A program made the translations under genes and the position numbers. DNA of 64,000 bases. It comes from Ovis canadensis. Its lineage: Eukaryota; Chordata; Mammalia; Artiodactyla; Bovidae. The first letter of the stretch is position 1. Each line of letters starts with the position of its first letter. Where the stretch lies: assembly GCF_042477335.2 (NCBI RefSeq), contig NC_091247.1, forward strand, positions 40,227,501 to 40,291,500, given 5' to 3'. A model generated the notes under the pieces. That model saw only the letters and a program-made list of their open reading frames with translations. It made no database searches and was not told the origin of the DNA. Shown here piece by piece: positions 22,020-34,459 of the stretch.

Positions 22020-22545
22020 TATAAATAAGTTACAGAAAACAAACTTGGGTTACCAAAGGGGAAGAGGAGGAGGGATATATTTGTAGTTTGGGATTAAAAT
22101 ATACACATTACTGTGTATAAGATAGGTAACTAACAAGGACCTATGGTATAGCATAGGGAACTATACTCAATATCGTGTAATAATCTACAATGGAAGAGAA
22201 TGTTAAAATATATATATATATATGCATGTAAATACTTTGGCTACCTGATATGAAGTGCCAACTCATTGAAAAAGACCCTGATGCTAGGAAAGATTGAGGG
22301 CAGGAGGAGGAGAGGGTGACAGAGAATGAGATGGTTGGATTGCATCACTGAATCAATGTACATGAGTTTGAGCAAACTCCAGGAACTAGTGAAGGACAGG
22401 GAAGTCTGACGTGCAGTCCATGGGGTGGCAGAGAGTCGGACTTGACTAAGCAACTGAACAACAATAATAGGATCACTTTGCTGTACATGTGAAACTAATA
22501 CAACATTGTGAATCAACTATATTTGTATAAAAATTTAAAAAAACT
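22020..22545 (+). repeat. L1 3' end split by BovB
   Basis: L1 text (caaacttgggttaccaaagggg ... ggaactatactcaatatcgtgtaataatc) resumes at about 22471 (gatcactttgctgtacatgtgaaactaatacaac) after the BovB segment. Confidence 0.75.
22232..22470 (+). mobile_element. BovB LINE 3' fragment (sense)
   Basis: The only BovB copy in sense orientation: 'tactttggctacctgatatg ... ccctgatgctaggaaagattg ... gagtcggacttgactaagcaac' with an (ACAATA)-like end. It is inserted in the L1 3' UTR. Confidence 0.85.
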
Positions 22546-22571
22546 TTTAGCAGTGGACATTCAGACAGTTG

Positions 22572-22779
22572 GGGGCTTCCCTGGTGGCTCAGACGGTAAA
22601 GCATCTGTCTGCAATGAAGGAGACCCAGGCTTGATCCCTAGGTCGGGAAGATCCCCTGGAGAAGGAAATGGCAACCCATTCCAGTATTCTTGCCTGGAAA
22701 ATTCCATGAATGGAGGAGGCTGGTAGGCTATGGTCCATGGGGTCACAAAGAGTTGGACATGACTGAGTAACTTCACTTT
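22572..22779 (+). mobile_element. Bov-tA SINE with perfect 13-bp TSD
   Basis: A full tRNA-like head and BovA body. ATTCAGACAGTTG is repeated exactly at 22559..22571 and 22780..22792, indicating a comparatively young insertion. Confidence 0.93.
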
Positions 22780-22844
22780 ATTCAGACAGTTGAAAGGGTG
22801 TGTGAGTGTGGATACTGGCAAGTAGAGAGGATTAGACACTCTCA

Positions 22845-25318
22845 CGCCCCCTACAGATCACAGAATGATCAGCTGTGTCACCCTGACGCCCTATTTTCTT
22901 TCCATCTCACAGATTCTTCGAGAACTGAATTATAGCCATAGAATAACCTGAAGACAAACCTGGCCACTGGCTTCATGGAGCAGAACAAGTTTCCTGGTCC
23001 CCAGAGCTGCTGGTTCCTCTCCCACCTCATTCTCAAATTGCCCCTGGCAATTCTACTGGTTTACTGGTCCCAAGAGGAGCGTCATGATGTATTGCACAAG
23101 TACACAGAAGGAATTTTTCTGTGGGTTTCTGATTATTAGCTGTTTCAGCCTTAGAAAGGAAATATATTTAATTTTACACTGTCTACTGCAACCTTTGAGA
23201 TGGCTAGCCCAACAGCTCTAAAAAAAGAAAAAAATAATAACTCTGCCCTTTCTACACTGAAGTATCATAGATATGAAGTTATAAATGAGGAAACCTAGGT
23301 TCATGTTTTATTTATACCTATTACCTTTGATTTATGGTGTTGAAAAACATATTCAACCTAATTTATGCAGGAATTAACTTTGGTAGAGATTAATTTTGGA
23401 TCTATGGCCCCTTTCTAAAATATATCATCTCTATTCATAATCTTGGCTTGCAGACAGAGATGGTAGTGAGGAAAAGGAAAAAAAAAAAAAAACCTTCAAG
23501 AAGGGAAATACTTTTAAGTCCTTAAATGAGGATAACAGAATGTTTTTAAAATTAGGATCCCTAGCAGTTCAGAGCCAGAATTTAGAATGAACCAAACAGT
23601 GTTTTCCACTGAGTTTGGACATTTGGTAGAGCATTTTACGTGAACATACATAGAATAGAAGAAAATAAAAAACAGGACTGTGGCATACATTAATGCTTAA
23701 TAATAAGTCATTAATAACTCTGAAATATTTAACCAGAGTAATATTTAATACTCTTCTATTATCTGTGTCGTATCTTATAGACTCCTGAGCACATGTGTGT
23801 CTGAGTGTGTGTCTTGGAAGAGAAAAAGGATAGGAAGGAGAGGGAAAGAAATCAAAGGGAAACATTTTTTTAAATCAAAGAGAAGTACAAAATATAGCTC
23901 CGAGCCTCAGGACAGTCAAGGGAAAAAGGCTACAATGAATGTCATGCCTAACACAAGAAGCATGTTAGTTTGCCAAGAGGAATTAATTTTCAGAAAGTCA
24001 CCTTTGTTTTAGAAAACAAACAACATAGCAGACAGTGTCTCTTTTGCTTTGCTTTTCTTAGACCCCAGCTCTCTTTACCGTTTCACACCTCACTGGCTGA
24101 GGTGAGTCACTCACTGACATTACCTGCCTGACCCCAGTCCGCACTTGTGCTTGTGACCCCTCGTCCTGAGGCTGCTGTTCAAAGCTCATCACGCCTCTTC
24201 CTGTGGAAGCCTCGGGCCAAAGAGCCACCCGGAGAGTAGAGGAGGAGTCAAAGGGAGTCGTCCCCCACCCTTCCTACTTAAGGGGCACCTTGTCTCCACA
24301 GCTGCTGGTGCTTCTCTCCTGAGTCCCCTGTGCTGTGGTCCCCGCCTCCAGCCAGCACCCACACATCCAGGCCCTCGCTGGTTATGGAATGGTGTACCAC
24401 GGGAGAGTGTCTGGGGAGAGGGCCCCCAGAGAGCCTCCCTCATCGGGGGGGCTGTGTCTATTAGTTTTCACTTGTACGGGAATGCAAGGGCATTCCCCTT
24501 GACTATGTGTCTTATTGGACCAAAACAGAGAGTATATAATATTAAGTCATTGTCCTGGAGATTATCTGACCGAGGGAGTGATTCCGGTTGGCTTCAAGAC
24601 TGTGTCCTTGGCAGTGACATGCTTTAGTTCTGAAAGGGAAAACAAATCTCTCTCCTCTACCAGCCTGCCACAAAAAGCACTGTGCAGAGCTTAGTCAAGT
24701 GCGCAAATCTCTACTGTGAACTTTCCTGCCAAATCTGGGGGAATTACTGGGCCTTGAAAGCTCCCACCAGCAGATAAGAAGAAAGGTTATAAGATGATTT
24801 GACACGCAGTTTTGAAGGCCCCACTCGGAAAAGTGGAGAAGGCGGCTTTCAAGGCACCATTTCAGGAGATTAAGATTCGAAATTGTGTCGCTTTATCTTA
24901 CTGTTTTCTTTCACAGGCTTTTCCTTAGGTCTTGCTGGGGAGTCTTTTTTTTTCCTTCATTTTTTCTTTCCCTGGTGTACATATGAAGGTTTGTAACGCT
25001 TCACGCTTGAAGACTAAAGGAAAACTGAGTAAATTCAATATGACCGACTTCAGAGTCTCTGGTTTCACATGCATTTACTTGCTGTGAAGAGAAAAGCATG
25101 TGAGGAAAATATATCGCCACTGCAGGAAGGGATCTGTCCCGCGTGTAATAGCTCATTTTTATCCACCCCTCGTGTCTTACCAAATAGGTTACTAAAGAGG
25201 CTGGCCCTGCAGCACGGAGGCCTCTCAGCCTCAGTACTGTGGGATGGGCCTCATCCCCAGGCCTCCCTGCCTCCCCTGGGCAGACCTCACCTCCCTGGCA
25301 TTCTGGAGCTTCTTTCAG
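22845..25318. other. Gene-free stretch, no repeat recognised
   Basis: I see no splice-bounded ORF or clear repeat here, apart from short A/T runs (for example A-rich at 23480). Between 24200 and 24450 the sequence is moderately GC-rich with few CpGs and no promoter motif that I can defend. It could hold undetected conserved non-coding elements. Confidence 0.3.
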
Positions 25319-25319
25319 A

Positions 25320-25470
25320 TCCCTTTTTGGTTTTGGTTGTGCAGGGTCTTAGCTGTGGCACTCAGCATCTTTGTTGCGACACTCATGATCTAGTCATGAC
25401 CAGGAATCCAGTCCAGGCCTCCTGCATTGGGACTACAGAGTCTTAACCACTGGGGCATCAGGGAAGTCCC
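25320..25470 (-). mobile_element. tRNA-derived SINE (CHR type), antisense
   Basis: Reverse tail/body (ggttgtgcagggtcttagctgtgg) and reverse tRNA head ending 'cttaaccactggggcatcagggaagtccc'. Confidence 0.8.
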
Positions 25471-27192
25471 TTCTCATAGGTCTTGAGCCCCCATGCTGTT
25501 GGCAGCTGAAACAAAAGCTGAAAGAAACCCACTCAGACCTGCGATCAGTGTACTGGAGCCCCATCCACAGCAAGGGGCCAAATCCTTTCATTTTTTTCAT
25601 CCTGCAGAGGCTGGAGCTGCTGGGCTCAGATCCCCGGGTTAATGGGCTTGTAGAAGTGGAGACCAAACTCCAGATCCAGAAGCAAAGAGAAGATTCAGCC
25701 CCAACACAAATCTGCCTCTATTTCCTGAGAAGAAAGAGGAAGCAACCACTCACCTCAGATTTTCTGGAGCAACCATGTCTTGAGGATCCTTATTTTGTGA
25801 TTGATAAATTCTGTCTGATGAGAGTACATGTTCTACCTGTGGCAGGGGTGAGGTGTGGAGAGGTTGGGAAAAATATACGCCTAGGAGCAAACAGAAATTG
25901 ATGTTGGAAAACTTTGTTAGTGTAGGGACTCTCTGCAACCATTAACGTACTGCGTTACTAAGACGGGCCATGGACCAGTGAGGCAGCGGAGGCTGGTTTA
26001 TCTTTTCGGCCCATTCTCAGTTTCATCCTAAGCAGAAACTGGGGCTCTGATGAATGGTGGGGGCAGACGAATGGCAGAGTATGAAGCTGGAAACACAAGC
26101 GAGGGCCTGAAGCCCCTTGTTTACCATTTGGTGTCCTGCACAGGTAGAGGCTTCCAGACGGCCCTGGAGACCCTGGTTGCGGGGGAGGTGAGACTCAACA
26201 AAATGAAGGGCTGGGAAAAGCTTTGCCTGTTCCCTTGTTTCACTTAAGCCAACGTTAATTCCTGGGGGTTGTGGTCGAAAAATGCCACTTGCCATACCAG
26301 TAAACAAAGGATGATGTGGCCCTCAAGCTGTCAGCCACTGCAGCTGCCCCTGACTGTGAACCTTGAGGGGATTCAGGATGGAGAAGAAAGGATACTGGCC
26401 CCACACAGTTGAGGAGCATATCAAAGGAACGATTTTACTGAGCCCAGACTCTTGCATAGAAAACACTAAGTTCATTACCTTGAAAGGCTGCTTTTTCCTT
26501 TAACGGCTATCTGTTGATGTTTTGACTAGCTGGCTTTTTAAAAACCTCCTGTATATGCTCGCTCCTCCCTCCTCTTTGGAACAGCCCCTCCGAGCTATCT
26601 ATGAGTCTGTATCCCAAGTTTAAGTCCCTGACAAGTTTGCTGAATAAAATAAAATTCTCAACTTTTAGGTTGTGCTTTTTTTTTTTAGTTGACTGATTGA
26701 ACATCTGAATAATGAATTAAAAATTTTGCCATAGTGACCTACGATAGTAGTATCAGTGATGAGACACATTGCTGGGGCTACTGATCAGTTCTTAGCAGTC
26801 TTGCTGGCATGTGTGTTAGCAGAGGAAGAGACACCAGTCTGGTGTGACCCTAGGATTTTGATCATCCAGCTCCAGTTTCTCTTTCCCAGTTCATCTTTTC
26901 CACCTTCCCACCAGTTCCTTGCTTTTGTCTTTCTGAACTCTTCCCCATTCCCAGGCACAACCTGCACTTACACGGCTGTGCTCAGAGGATTCTGTCTGGT
27001 AGAAGTCCTTCCCTTTCTGTTCTCTGGAAAAGTCTTACCAACTGTTCTTCATGTTCCCAGTCAAGTTGCTCCTATAATGGTGTTTCTAGCTCCTCAGATG
27101 AAATTAATCCTATCCACTGAAATTTTTTTTGATGTGGACCATTTTAAAAAGTCTTTATTGAATTTGTTACAACATTGCTTCTATCTTATGTT

Positions 27193-27312
27193 TTGTGTTT
27201 TTTTTTTTGGCATTGAGTCATGTGGAATCTTATCTCCCCAACCAGGGATTGAACCCGCAGGCCCCTGCATTGCAAGGCGAAGTCTCACCACTGGCCTGCC
27301 TGAGAAATCCCT
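27193..27312 (-). mobile_element. tRNA-derived SINE fragment, antisense
   Basis: Poly-T followed by the reverse tRNA-like head (ccaaccagggattgaaccc ... accactggcctgcctgagaaatccc). Confidence 0.7.
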
Positions 27313-27476
27313 GAACTTTCACTTTATGGTCCTATAGCATATGTGAATTATAATTATTCCTTCATTGGTATTGCTTTGCTAGATCATGTATGCTTTCTGG
27401 GGAGACCAAAGTTAAACTGAATTGCCTTGTCCTGTATTAAACTAAATGAAAAGTCTGAAATAGGCAAGTATCTGGT

Positions 27477-27669
27477 GAAGTGAAAGTCGCTCAGACATGT
27501 TCAACTCTTTGCGAACCCATAGACTAGACACTCCATGGAATTCTCCAGGCCAGAATACTGGAGGGGGTAGCCTTTCCCTTCTCCAGGGGATCTTCCCAAC
27601 CTAGGGATCGAACCCAGGTCTCCTGCATTGCAGGCGGATTCTTTATCAGCTGAGTCACAAGGGAAGCCC
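27477..27669 (-). mobile_element. Bov-tA SINE, antisense, 12-bp TSD
   Basis: Complete reverse Bov-tA. Perfect target-site duplication CAAGTATCTGGT at 27465..27476 and 27670..27681. Confidence 0.92.
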
Positions 27670-27794
27670 CAAGTATCTGGTAGGAGCTCATAAAAGGGGG
27701 AAGGAATGGAAGCGGAGAAACTGTTTCTCTTATCACTGTTGGATGCTGGAACGCACACACACAATGTGTATATATTCACATACACACATATAGA

Positions 27795-28010
27795 TGTATT
27801 GAGCTATTTACTATGTACCGTATACTGTACTAGGTATTTTTACACGGACATTTTAATTCAATCCTCACAAGGACTTGTTTCAGAAGCAAGGAAAGAGACA
27901 TGATTAAGGGTTTAAGTCATATGCCCAAGGTCCCATAGCTAGTAATAGAGCATAAATTCAAATTCAGTTTTAGTCTGACTCCAAAGCCCAAGGCTTCATT
28001 TATTATTAAC
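27795..28010 (-). repeat. MIR SINE, antisense
   Basis: Reverse MIR order: 'actatgtaccgtatactgtactaggtatttttac', 'aatcctcacaagg', 'catatgcccaaggtcccatagctagtaa', 'gtctgactccaaagcccaagg'. Confidence 0.7.
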
Positions 28011-28549
28011 AACCTCCCTTCATCACAGCTCTAATGGACAGCTGTCATTCCCGTGGCTGCCTGCCTCCACTTTAGAAGCTGAAAAGCCCAGACATTGTCC
28101 CAGCCTCCCTTGCAGCTAAAACACAGGCAGATGACCTGGGGTTGCCTAAATGGACGCCTCTGCTACAGACTTTGAATTGAGAGCTGGTGACATAAGGAAG
28201 CAGAGACAGCGGAGAATCCAGAGGCACTGGGGAGTGGTAGCAGGAGCAGCAGTTCGGGTGTCTGTGGTTGCCGGGCGAACCGTGGCATCCATTTTTCAGA
28301 GACGGTCAGTGCAGCGGTTCCCACTAGGTGGATTAGGTGACGTGTTGTGTCTGGAGTCCACCCGTGGCACAGCTTCTCTCATCTGCTCTCCTTTTCTAGT
28401 CTGGTTTCAATCATTTTGGAAAGTCCTGGAACGATTTCACAACTCAGCAACAAATGCTTTTTTTTTCCTGCTTAGTCAACCAGAATGGGTTTCTGTTGCT
28501 TGCAGCCAACACTGACTGATAATAACATATACACTCATAATCTTGAACG

Positions 28550-29440
28550 CAGGTTGACTTTGCCATACATCGTTTCTACCTGGAATTAAAAACACACATG
28601 GACACAGAATTTTATGAAAGTTCGACAGAGCGGAGGGTGACTGTGGGAGGTCATTGGGAACAATGTCTAGCTCACTGATCTATTTATGATTCATGTTATA
28701 GTTTGCATGGATGATTATGGAACTTTTCAGTGTGGTTTTACAAAACTGGGATGCAGAAGTGGACTTTTACCTTTCAAGTGTAATTTGACTTCCAAGTCTA
28801 ACTCTGAGCTTTAAAAATGTTGTGATGAATTTGGCCTTTGAATAATAAGAAAGAAAATTACTTAAATACATATCTTTCCTGTTATTATAAGCAAAATGGC
28901 TTCCTCAAATTGTACTACTTACAAAACTAAGATCACAGAGGAAGTTGAATTGCTGAATTATTTAAAGTAATCTGATTCACTGGAGGCTTAGCTTCTGAGA
29001 TGGAAGAAGATACGATAGCTTACAAAAAAGTTACTGATAAATTCCAAGATGGAATTCACTTTGAAGAGAGTGAAATGTGGTTGGTGGGTAATGGATCTCT
29101 CTGACCTTGTGCAATGAAAGAGTTGAATTTGCAGTTTGACAAAATGGTTACAATTACAAGGCGTCTCTGAACTTCTGGAAGAAGCTACTGCTGCAGATGG
29201 CTAAGTGATCTACTGAGATGTCAGATATAAGACAAGAATAAACCTTACAGAGGCCAGGGGTTTGACCTTGGTAAGTCTAGACATGCTAATATGATTATCA
29301 TCACGCTAATCAAGTTAGAATGTAAACACACATTCTACAAAGCAAAGACTCTCTTGGGGTGATTATTTAGAGGATGATGAAAAGCTGCTTTCTGTCTCTG
29401 CTGAGAACAAAATGTGAAGAAATGAGGTGACTTTGATTAG
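28550..29440. other. Gene-free stretch, possible decayed retrocopy
   Basis: Around 28895..29230 the + strand has an interrupted protein-like reading (for example starting MASSNCTTYKTKITEEVEL, then stops). I cannot match it to a family and there is no clear poly(A) tail or TSD. The rest shows no recognised feature. Confidence 0.15.
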
Positions 29441-29442
29441 GT

Positions 29443-29628
29443 CAGTGGCTTTCAACCAGGGATGATTTGGCAATGCTGGTAAGGAGAGGGGAAAGGCAGA
29501 GTGTTACTAGCATCTAGCTAGGGGAGGCCTGGGATGCTGCTAAATATCCTACAAGGCACAGGGCAAACTCCCACAAAAATAACTATCTGGGCCAGAAATG
29601 TCAATAGTGCTGAGGTTGAGAAACCCTG
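29443..29628 (+). mobile_element. MER20 (hAT) DNA transposon
   Basis: It begins cagtggctttcaaccaggg and ends tgaggttgagaaaccctg, with internal 'gcatctagctagggg', 'ggatgctgctaaatatcctacaa' and 'aatgtcaatagtgc'. Both terminal inverted repeats are recognisable. Confidence 0.85.
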
Positions 29629-30172
29629 GGCAAGATGAAAGAAAGACATTTCTGGACCTGAGCTTGTATAAATCTCAGAATGAGGTTTACAGCTCCAGGA
29701 CTACTGTGGGGTGAATGAAACACTGGCCTCAGGGTGCATAATTTGAGAATGTCAAAAGCCCCAGTAATCAAGATAAATGCTACTTTAAAAAAATCAGTGC
29801 AAAAAAATCCATGATGATCAGGGTATCAAAATTTTAATTTATTTAAATTTTAAATAATAATTTATCAAAATTTTAAATAATTTTCAGGATCCAACAGAGA
29901 TGGGATTTGAATAGAGGAAGTTAATATAATATTTATCTTGATTACTGAGGAAGGCAAGGACCTCAGTCTCATTCTAGTCCTGGCCTGTTGATTATCAAGG
30001 GTGTGGAATTGTTTCAGCTTAAAGGTGACCTGATTTGATTGTAATTAAGCTGGAGGTAGCTAAACCTGAGTGAAAATGTTAGTCACTCAGTTGCATTCGA
30101 CTCTTTGTGACCCTGTGGATTGTAGCCCACCAGCCTTGTCTGTCCAAGGAATTCTCCAGGCAAGAATACTGT

Positions 30173-30445
30173 GCTGCTTCTGCTAAGTCACTTCAGTCAT
30201 GTCAGACTCTGTATGACCCCATAGACGGCAGCCCACCAGGCTCCCCTGTCCCTGGGATTCTCCAGGCAAGAACACTGGAGTGGGTTGCCATTTCCTTCTC
30301 CAATGTATGAAAGTGAAAAGTGAAAGGGAAGTTGCTCAGTCGTGTCCGACTCTTAGTGACCCCACGGATTGCAGCCTACCAGGCTCCTCCACCCATGGGA
30401 TTTTCCAGGCAAGAGTACTGGAGTGGGGTGCCATTGCCTTCTCCA
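30173..30445 (-). mobile_element. BOVA2 dimer nested in Bov-tA
   Basis: Two BovA units in reverse are joined by the linker 'tgaaagtgaaaagtgaaag'. The left end has the ctgctaagtcacttcag start. A perfect 11-bp TSD AAGAATACTGT lies at 30162..30172 and 30446..30456, inside the outer Bov-tA. Confidence 0.92.
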
Positions 30446-30532
30446 AAGAATACTGTAGTGGGTAGCTATTCCCTTCTCCTGGGAACCTTCCCGGCCCAGG
30501 GATTGGACCTGGGTTTCTGGCATAGCGGGCTT

Positions 30533-30755
30533 CCCAGGTGGCTCAGTGGGTAAAGAATCTGCCTGCAATACAGGAGACACGGGAGGCGCAGGTTTGATCC
30601 CAGGGTTGGGAAGATCCCCTGGAGGAGGGCATGGCAACCCACACCAGTATCCTTGCCTGGAGAATACTCTGGACAGGGGAGCCTGGAGGGCTATAGTCCA
30701 CAGGGTCACAAAGAGTTAGATATGACTGAAGCAGCTGAGCACTCATGCTCACATG
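30533..30755 (+). mobile_element. Bov-tA SINE nested in Bov-tA, opposite strand
   Basis: Sense tRNA head (ggcttcccaggtggctcagtggg) and BovA body ending agagttagatatgactgaagcagc. It splits the outer antisense copy just before that copy's reverse tRNA head. I could not fix its exact TSD. Confidence 0.85.
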
Positions 30756-30829
30756 CTCCTGCATTGCAGGCAGATTTTTTACTGTTTGAGCCACCAGTTA
30801 AGCCTCGAAGGAGGTAAATGAGAAGGTCT

Positions 30830-31985
30830 TTTCTGGTTCTAGAATTTTAGATTTCGGTAATTAAGTTAAATGAGGAAGCAACCCTCATGTTAAGCTGCAT
30901 AGAATTTGTAACATGGCTTTTTAAGTTCTCTGATTTATGGCATGGCCTCAGTTAGCCAAGATCATCTTTGTTATGAAATGTAATGTGTTCTGGCATCTCA
31001 AAGAAATCTGTGGCGTTAACTGTAGTCTTTAGCAACACCTTTCTATGGCAACTTTCCCTGCCAGGAAAAACTGTTGTGTGACTTTCCCATTTTACTATTT
31101 CTCATCCTCTCCTCTTCCCAGTCCCCAAACATACATACTATTATTTTCTGGGACACACAGATATTGCCATTCTTCTACATTTCTTGCTCCTTTTGTTCCC
31201 CCAAAGGCCATGGATGGAATCTTTGTGTTTTGTATTTGTGTGTGTTTGTGTGTGGAGGGAGGGCAGATTTTAAATATTTTTCCTTCTAATAGCCTTGGGG
31301 GGATAGTCTGTCTATATTTAATGACTAAGTTTATGTATGTGGGCTATAGTGTACTTAAAACATAATGCTGATCTCCCAGAAATGCTAGATGAAAGCTTCA
31401 AAAATAATTTACTACCCTCGGCAGGGCAAGATAGGCAGTTATAAAAAATTACAGTAATATTACTAATTAGGAGAAATGTGGTCTTGGAGCCGTATTAGAA
31501 CAAACACTCTAATCTTTATAGATTGCCTTCCATTAATTTCCCTGGTTTCCATCTACGAGCAGCTCCCGTTAAGAGTACCTGCATTCAGCAAATGTACTCT
31601 TGCATGAAGTAACTGGATATAGGACCTACCACTTCCCCACATCCTGTCACTTAATCTAACTGACATATGTACCATTCCTTTTGATCTATGCTAACCATCA
31701 TTATCTCAGTGCAGATCTCAACTTCCTATCTGTTATTTTAAAAAATGCTTTAATCAGAGGGTAGCAACAAGTTGGGTTGAATTATAGGGTTTGTTTTGGG
31801 TTTACAATTTTTTTCGTTCTATTAGAAACAAAGTAACATCAAACTTGGGCTCCTTCTTCCCAACCCCTTAGTGGTTGCTATTTTGATGAGCTATTTTGTG
31901 TTTATTTCTTGAAAAATGAACAAAAGGAAAAGAAAAGAAAAAGGAACTAAGTGGTAGATGGGGAGATGAAGGATAATTCTAATTT
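30830..31985. other. Gene-free stretch
   Basis: AT-rich DNA with no recognised repeat, splice-bounded exon or RNA gene. The ORFs at 31045..31365 are T-rich chance frames. Confidence 0.3.
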
Positions 31986-32004
31986 AATTGGAATTACCAA
32001 AGCT

Positions 32005-32269
32005 GCTGCTGCTGCTAAGTCACTTCAGTAGTGTCCGATTCTGTGCGACCCCATAGACAGCAGCCTAACAGGGTAGGGATTCTCCAGGCAAGAACACTGG
32101 AGTGGGTTGCCATTTCCTTCTCCAATGCATGAAATAAAAAAGTGAAAGTGAAGAAGCCGCTCAGTCGTGTCTGACTCTTAGCGACCCCATGGACTGCAGC
32201 CTACCAAGCTCCTCCATCCATGGGATTTTCCAGGCAAGAGTAGTGGAGTGGGGTGCCATTGCCTTCTCC
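32005..32269 (-). mobile_element. BOVA2 SINE with 13-bp TSD
   Basis: An antisense BOVA2 dimer with (CTG)n at its left (3') end. TSD AATTACCAAAGCT at 31992..32004 and 32270..32282. Low divergence suggests recent insertion. Confidence 0.93.
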
Positions 32270-33499
32270 AATTACCAAAGCTAGACATCTCCAAGTGCTT
32301 TCTTCTCTTTCTTCTTTATACTTTTCATTTTCATTTTTCATCCTGGTCCAGGGTGAACAGAAGTTCAAGTAGACTGACCACTACTTAAGCAAAGGATGCG
32401 TTTAATTGTTTAGGATTTGGGACTATGAGCTGTCTGGGTGTGTACTTTGCTGCAGAAAATCCACCAGGAGATGACAAGATCTAAATGATCCATGTGTGCC
32501 TAGGTTCGTCAGTTTTCAAGATGGTGATGAAAATGTTCAAAGTTTCCTTTATAATAAATAGGCTACCTGAACATTAGGTTTGTCGGCTTCCTATGGCAGA
32601 AAAGAAATTATGTCCCCTGGATAATTTTAGTTACATCCTCAGAAAGAAGATTAAGTGAGACAAATGGAGTGTTTCTTCTCTTTTCTATATTCCTGTTCTT
32701 TAAACAGATGTTACTCCACCTATTTTATATAACCTTACAAACATACACTGAACAAATGGAGAAATAAGTAAATAAATCAGAGTTCATTGCAAATGGTAAG
32801 GATCCTTTTAGAAAACTTTGATCTTGGTCATACATTAAGTATGAGTCACAAGGTAAAATGTATTTCTTTTTACAGTGGTTTGCACTAATGATTGCTTAAA
32901 AGAGAGTATTATACAAACAACACCACCACACCCTGCCCCCCCAAAAGAGAGAGAGAGTACCATACGACTTTTAAACAGAATCTTACAACTGCTAAATAAA
33001 CTGCTACTTCTTTATTGGAGGCATAAATTTAGGGTTCGAACATTTTCCTTTAATCACCCTGCTCCCTATGTTAACAATATAATTTCACCTATGTTAAAAA
33101 CAACTCCCTCCATTGTACTATTGTGCTTTTGTGTGTGTTTAAATTTTTTCATAGAAAAAAAAATTAAAAGCTTTCCATCCACTGCACCAATTTATTGTTC
33201 ATAGTAAATAAATTGGGAGTATCTCTCATGTCTAATACTTTGCGGCAAACCCTTTAAATGCCATCTGGGTCATCCCAGGTTCTGTGCCCTAAGTTGCAGC
33301 TTCTGTTCAGGTCTGTTTCAGATTATGTCTGTAGGATGGAAAACAATCCGTTACCATAGTAAGTCAGTTCCTTCTCAATATACAAGTTGAGTTATGATAT
33401 TCTCACAGAAAGCTTCCATTGAAAGAAACTGACAAAAATAAATACTAGGCTCTTAGGGAATGATCATTTAGAGGCTGTCTCTTCTAGAAGAGTTGTTTG

Positions 33500-33669
33500 C
33501 TTCTCCTTTATAGGTTTAATGGAAACTCAAAGGAGGGTGAACCTCACATTTGTAGGATACTTGTACACCAGGCATGCTGCTAGGCTTCTCCTTTATAGAT
33601 TTAATGGAAACTCAAAGGTGGGTGAACCTCACGTTTGTAGGATACTTGTACACCAGGCATGCTGCTAGG
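33500..33669. repeat. 85-bp direct tandem duplication
   Basis: Units 33500..33584 and 33585..33669 are adjacent and in the same orientation. Both run from cttctcctttatag to ggcatgctgctagg and differ at about three positions (g/a, a/t and a/g). No SINE is involved. Confidence 0.95.
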
Positions 33670-34255
33670 TACGTTCACTCGGCACTCCTTACTCTCCACT
33701 GCAAACGTAGGGTGACTGGTATCAGCCTCACCTTCCAAGCGAGAACAGAGGCAGCTTAAGTTTCGACACCATTGCTTCTGGTGGGGAGGACCAATGGTGG
33801 ACTGAAATGTGGCTAAAAACTTTGTAAGGAAGGAGCTGTGTATCTACAAGGGGTGACAGGATGACAGGAGTCAGTCACCTCCTCTGGAGGACTCCTCCTC
33901 AGGTTAGCCCCTCAGGAGGTAGAAGCCACCTTCCTTATCCGAGTGCTCTGGGTTTCACACAAAGGCCATCTCCTTTGGTGAGGTCTCAGAGTGCTGTGGA
34001 AGAGGATACTGACCTTCAGAAACGATGCCTCAGCACCCACATGTGCTAAATTTATTAGGATGATCGATTTGTCCCAGTTCACCTGTGACTGTCCCATTTT
34101 AAAAGTCAAAGTCCTGCCTCCAGAGAACCCCATCAGTCTTTAGCAAACTGAGTTGGTTGGGTTCCGACATGGCTTTGTAAAAGTTATTTCCAACAATCAC
34201 ACTGATGTGAGTCTCATGAAACACACCAAGGCATTGTAAAGACATCAAATCCATA

Positions 34256-34455
34256 AAGGAAGGCTCAGTGGTAAAGAACCCACCTGCCAAAGCAGGAAAA
34301 ATTTGGTTTTGATCCCTGGGTCAGGAAGATCCCCTGGAGAAGGAAATGGCAACCCACTCCAGTATTCTTGCCTGGGAAATCCCATGGACAGAGGAGCCTG
34401 GCAGACTGCAGTCCGTGGGGCCCCAAAACAGTTGGACACAATTTAGTGGTTAAAC
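34256..34455 (+). mobile_element. Bov-tA SINE, head-truncated
   Basis: It starts within the tRNA head (aggctcagtggtaaagaaccc), then the B-box and BovA body to agttggacacaatttag. It is diverged. Confidence 0.8.
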
Positions 34456-34459
34456 AACA

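Larger units (their letters stand above)
30072..30806 (-). mobile_element. Outer Bov-tA SINE carrying two later SINEs
   Basis: The antisense Bov-tA begins with a BovA part (30080..30172), resumes at about 30446..30530 (ttctcctgggaaccttcccggcccagggattgg) and ends at about 30760..30806 with the reverse tRNA head (cctgcattgcaggcag ... gagccaccagttaagcc). Two SINEs interrupt it. Confidence 0.8.

Noticed and set aside
26756-27337. 193-codon plus-strand ORF
   Set aside because: No known domain; the end runs into an antisense tRNA SINE and there are no splice or promoter signals.
30072-30806. Regularly repeated BovA blocks as a possible CRISPR-like or satellite array
   Set aside because: Each unit is a dispersed SINE with its own target-site repeats and orientation. 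There are no equal spacers, and the genome is mammalian.
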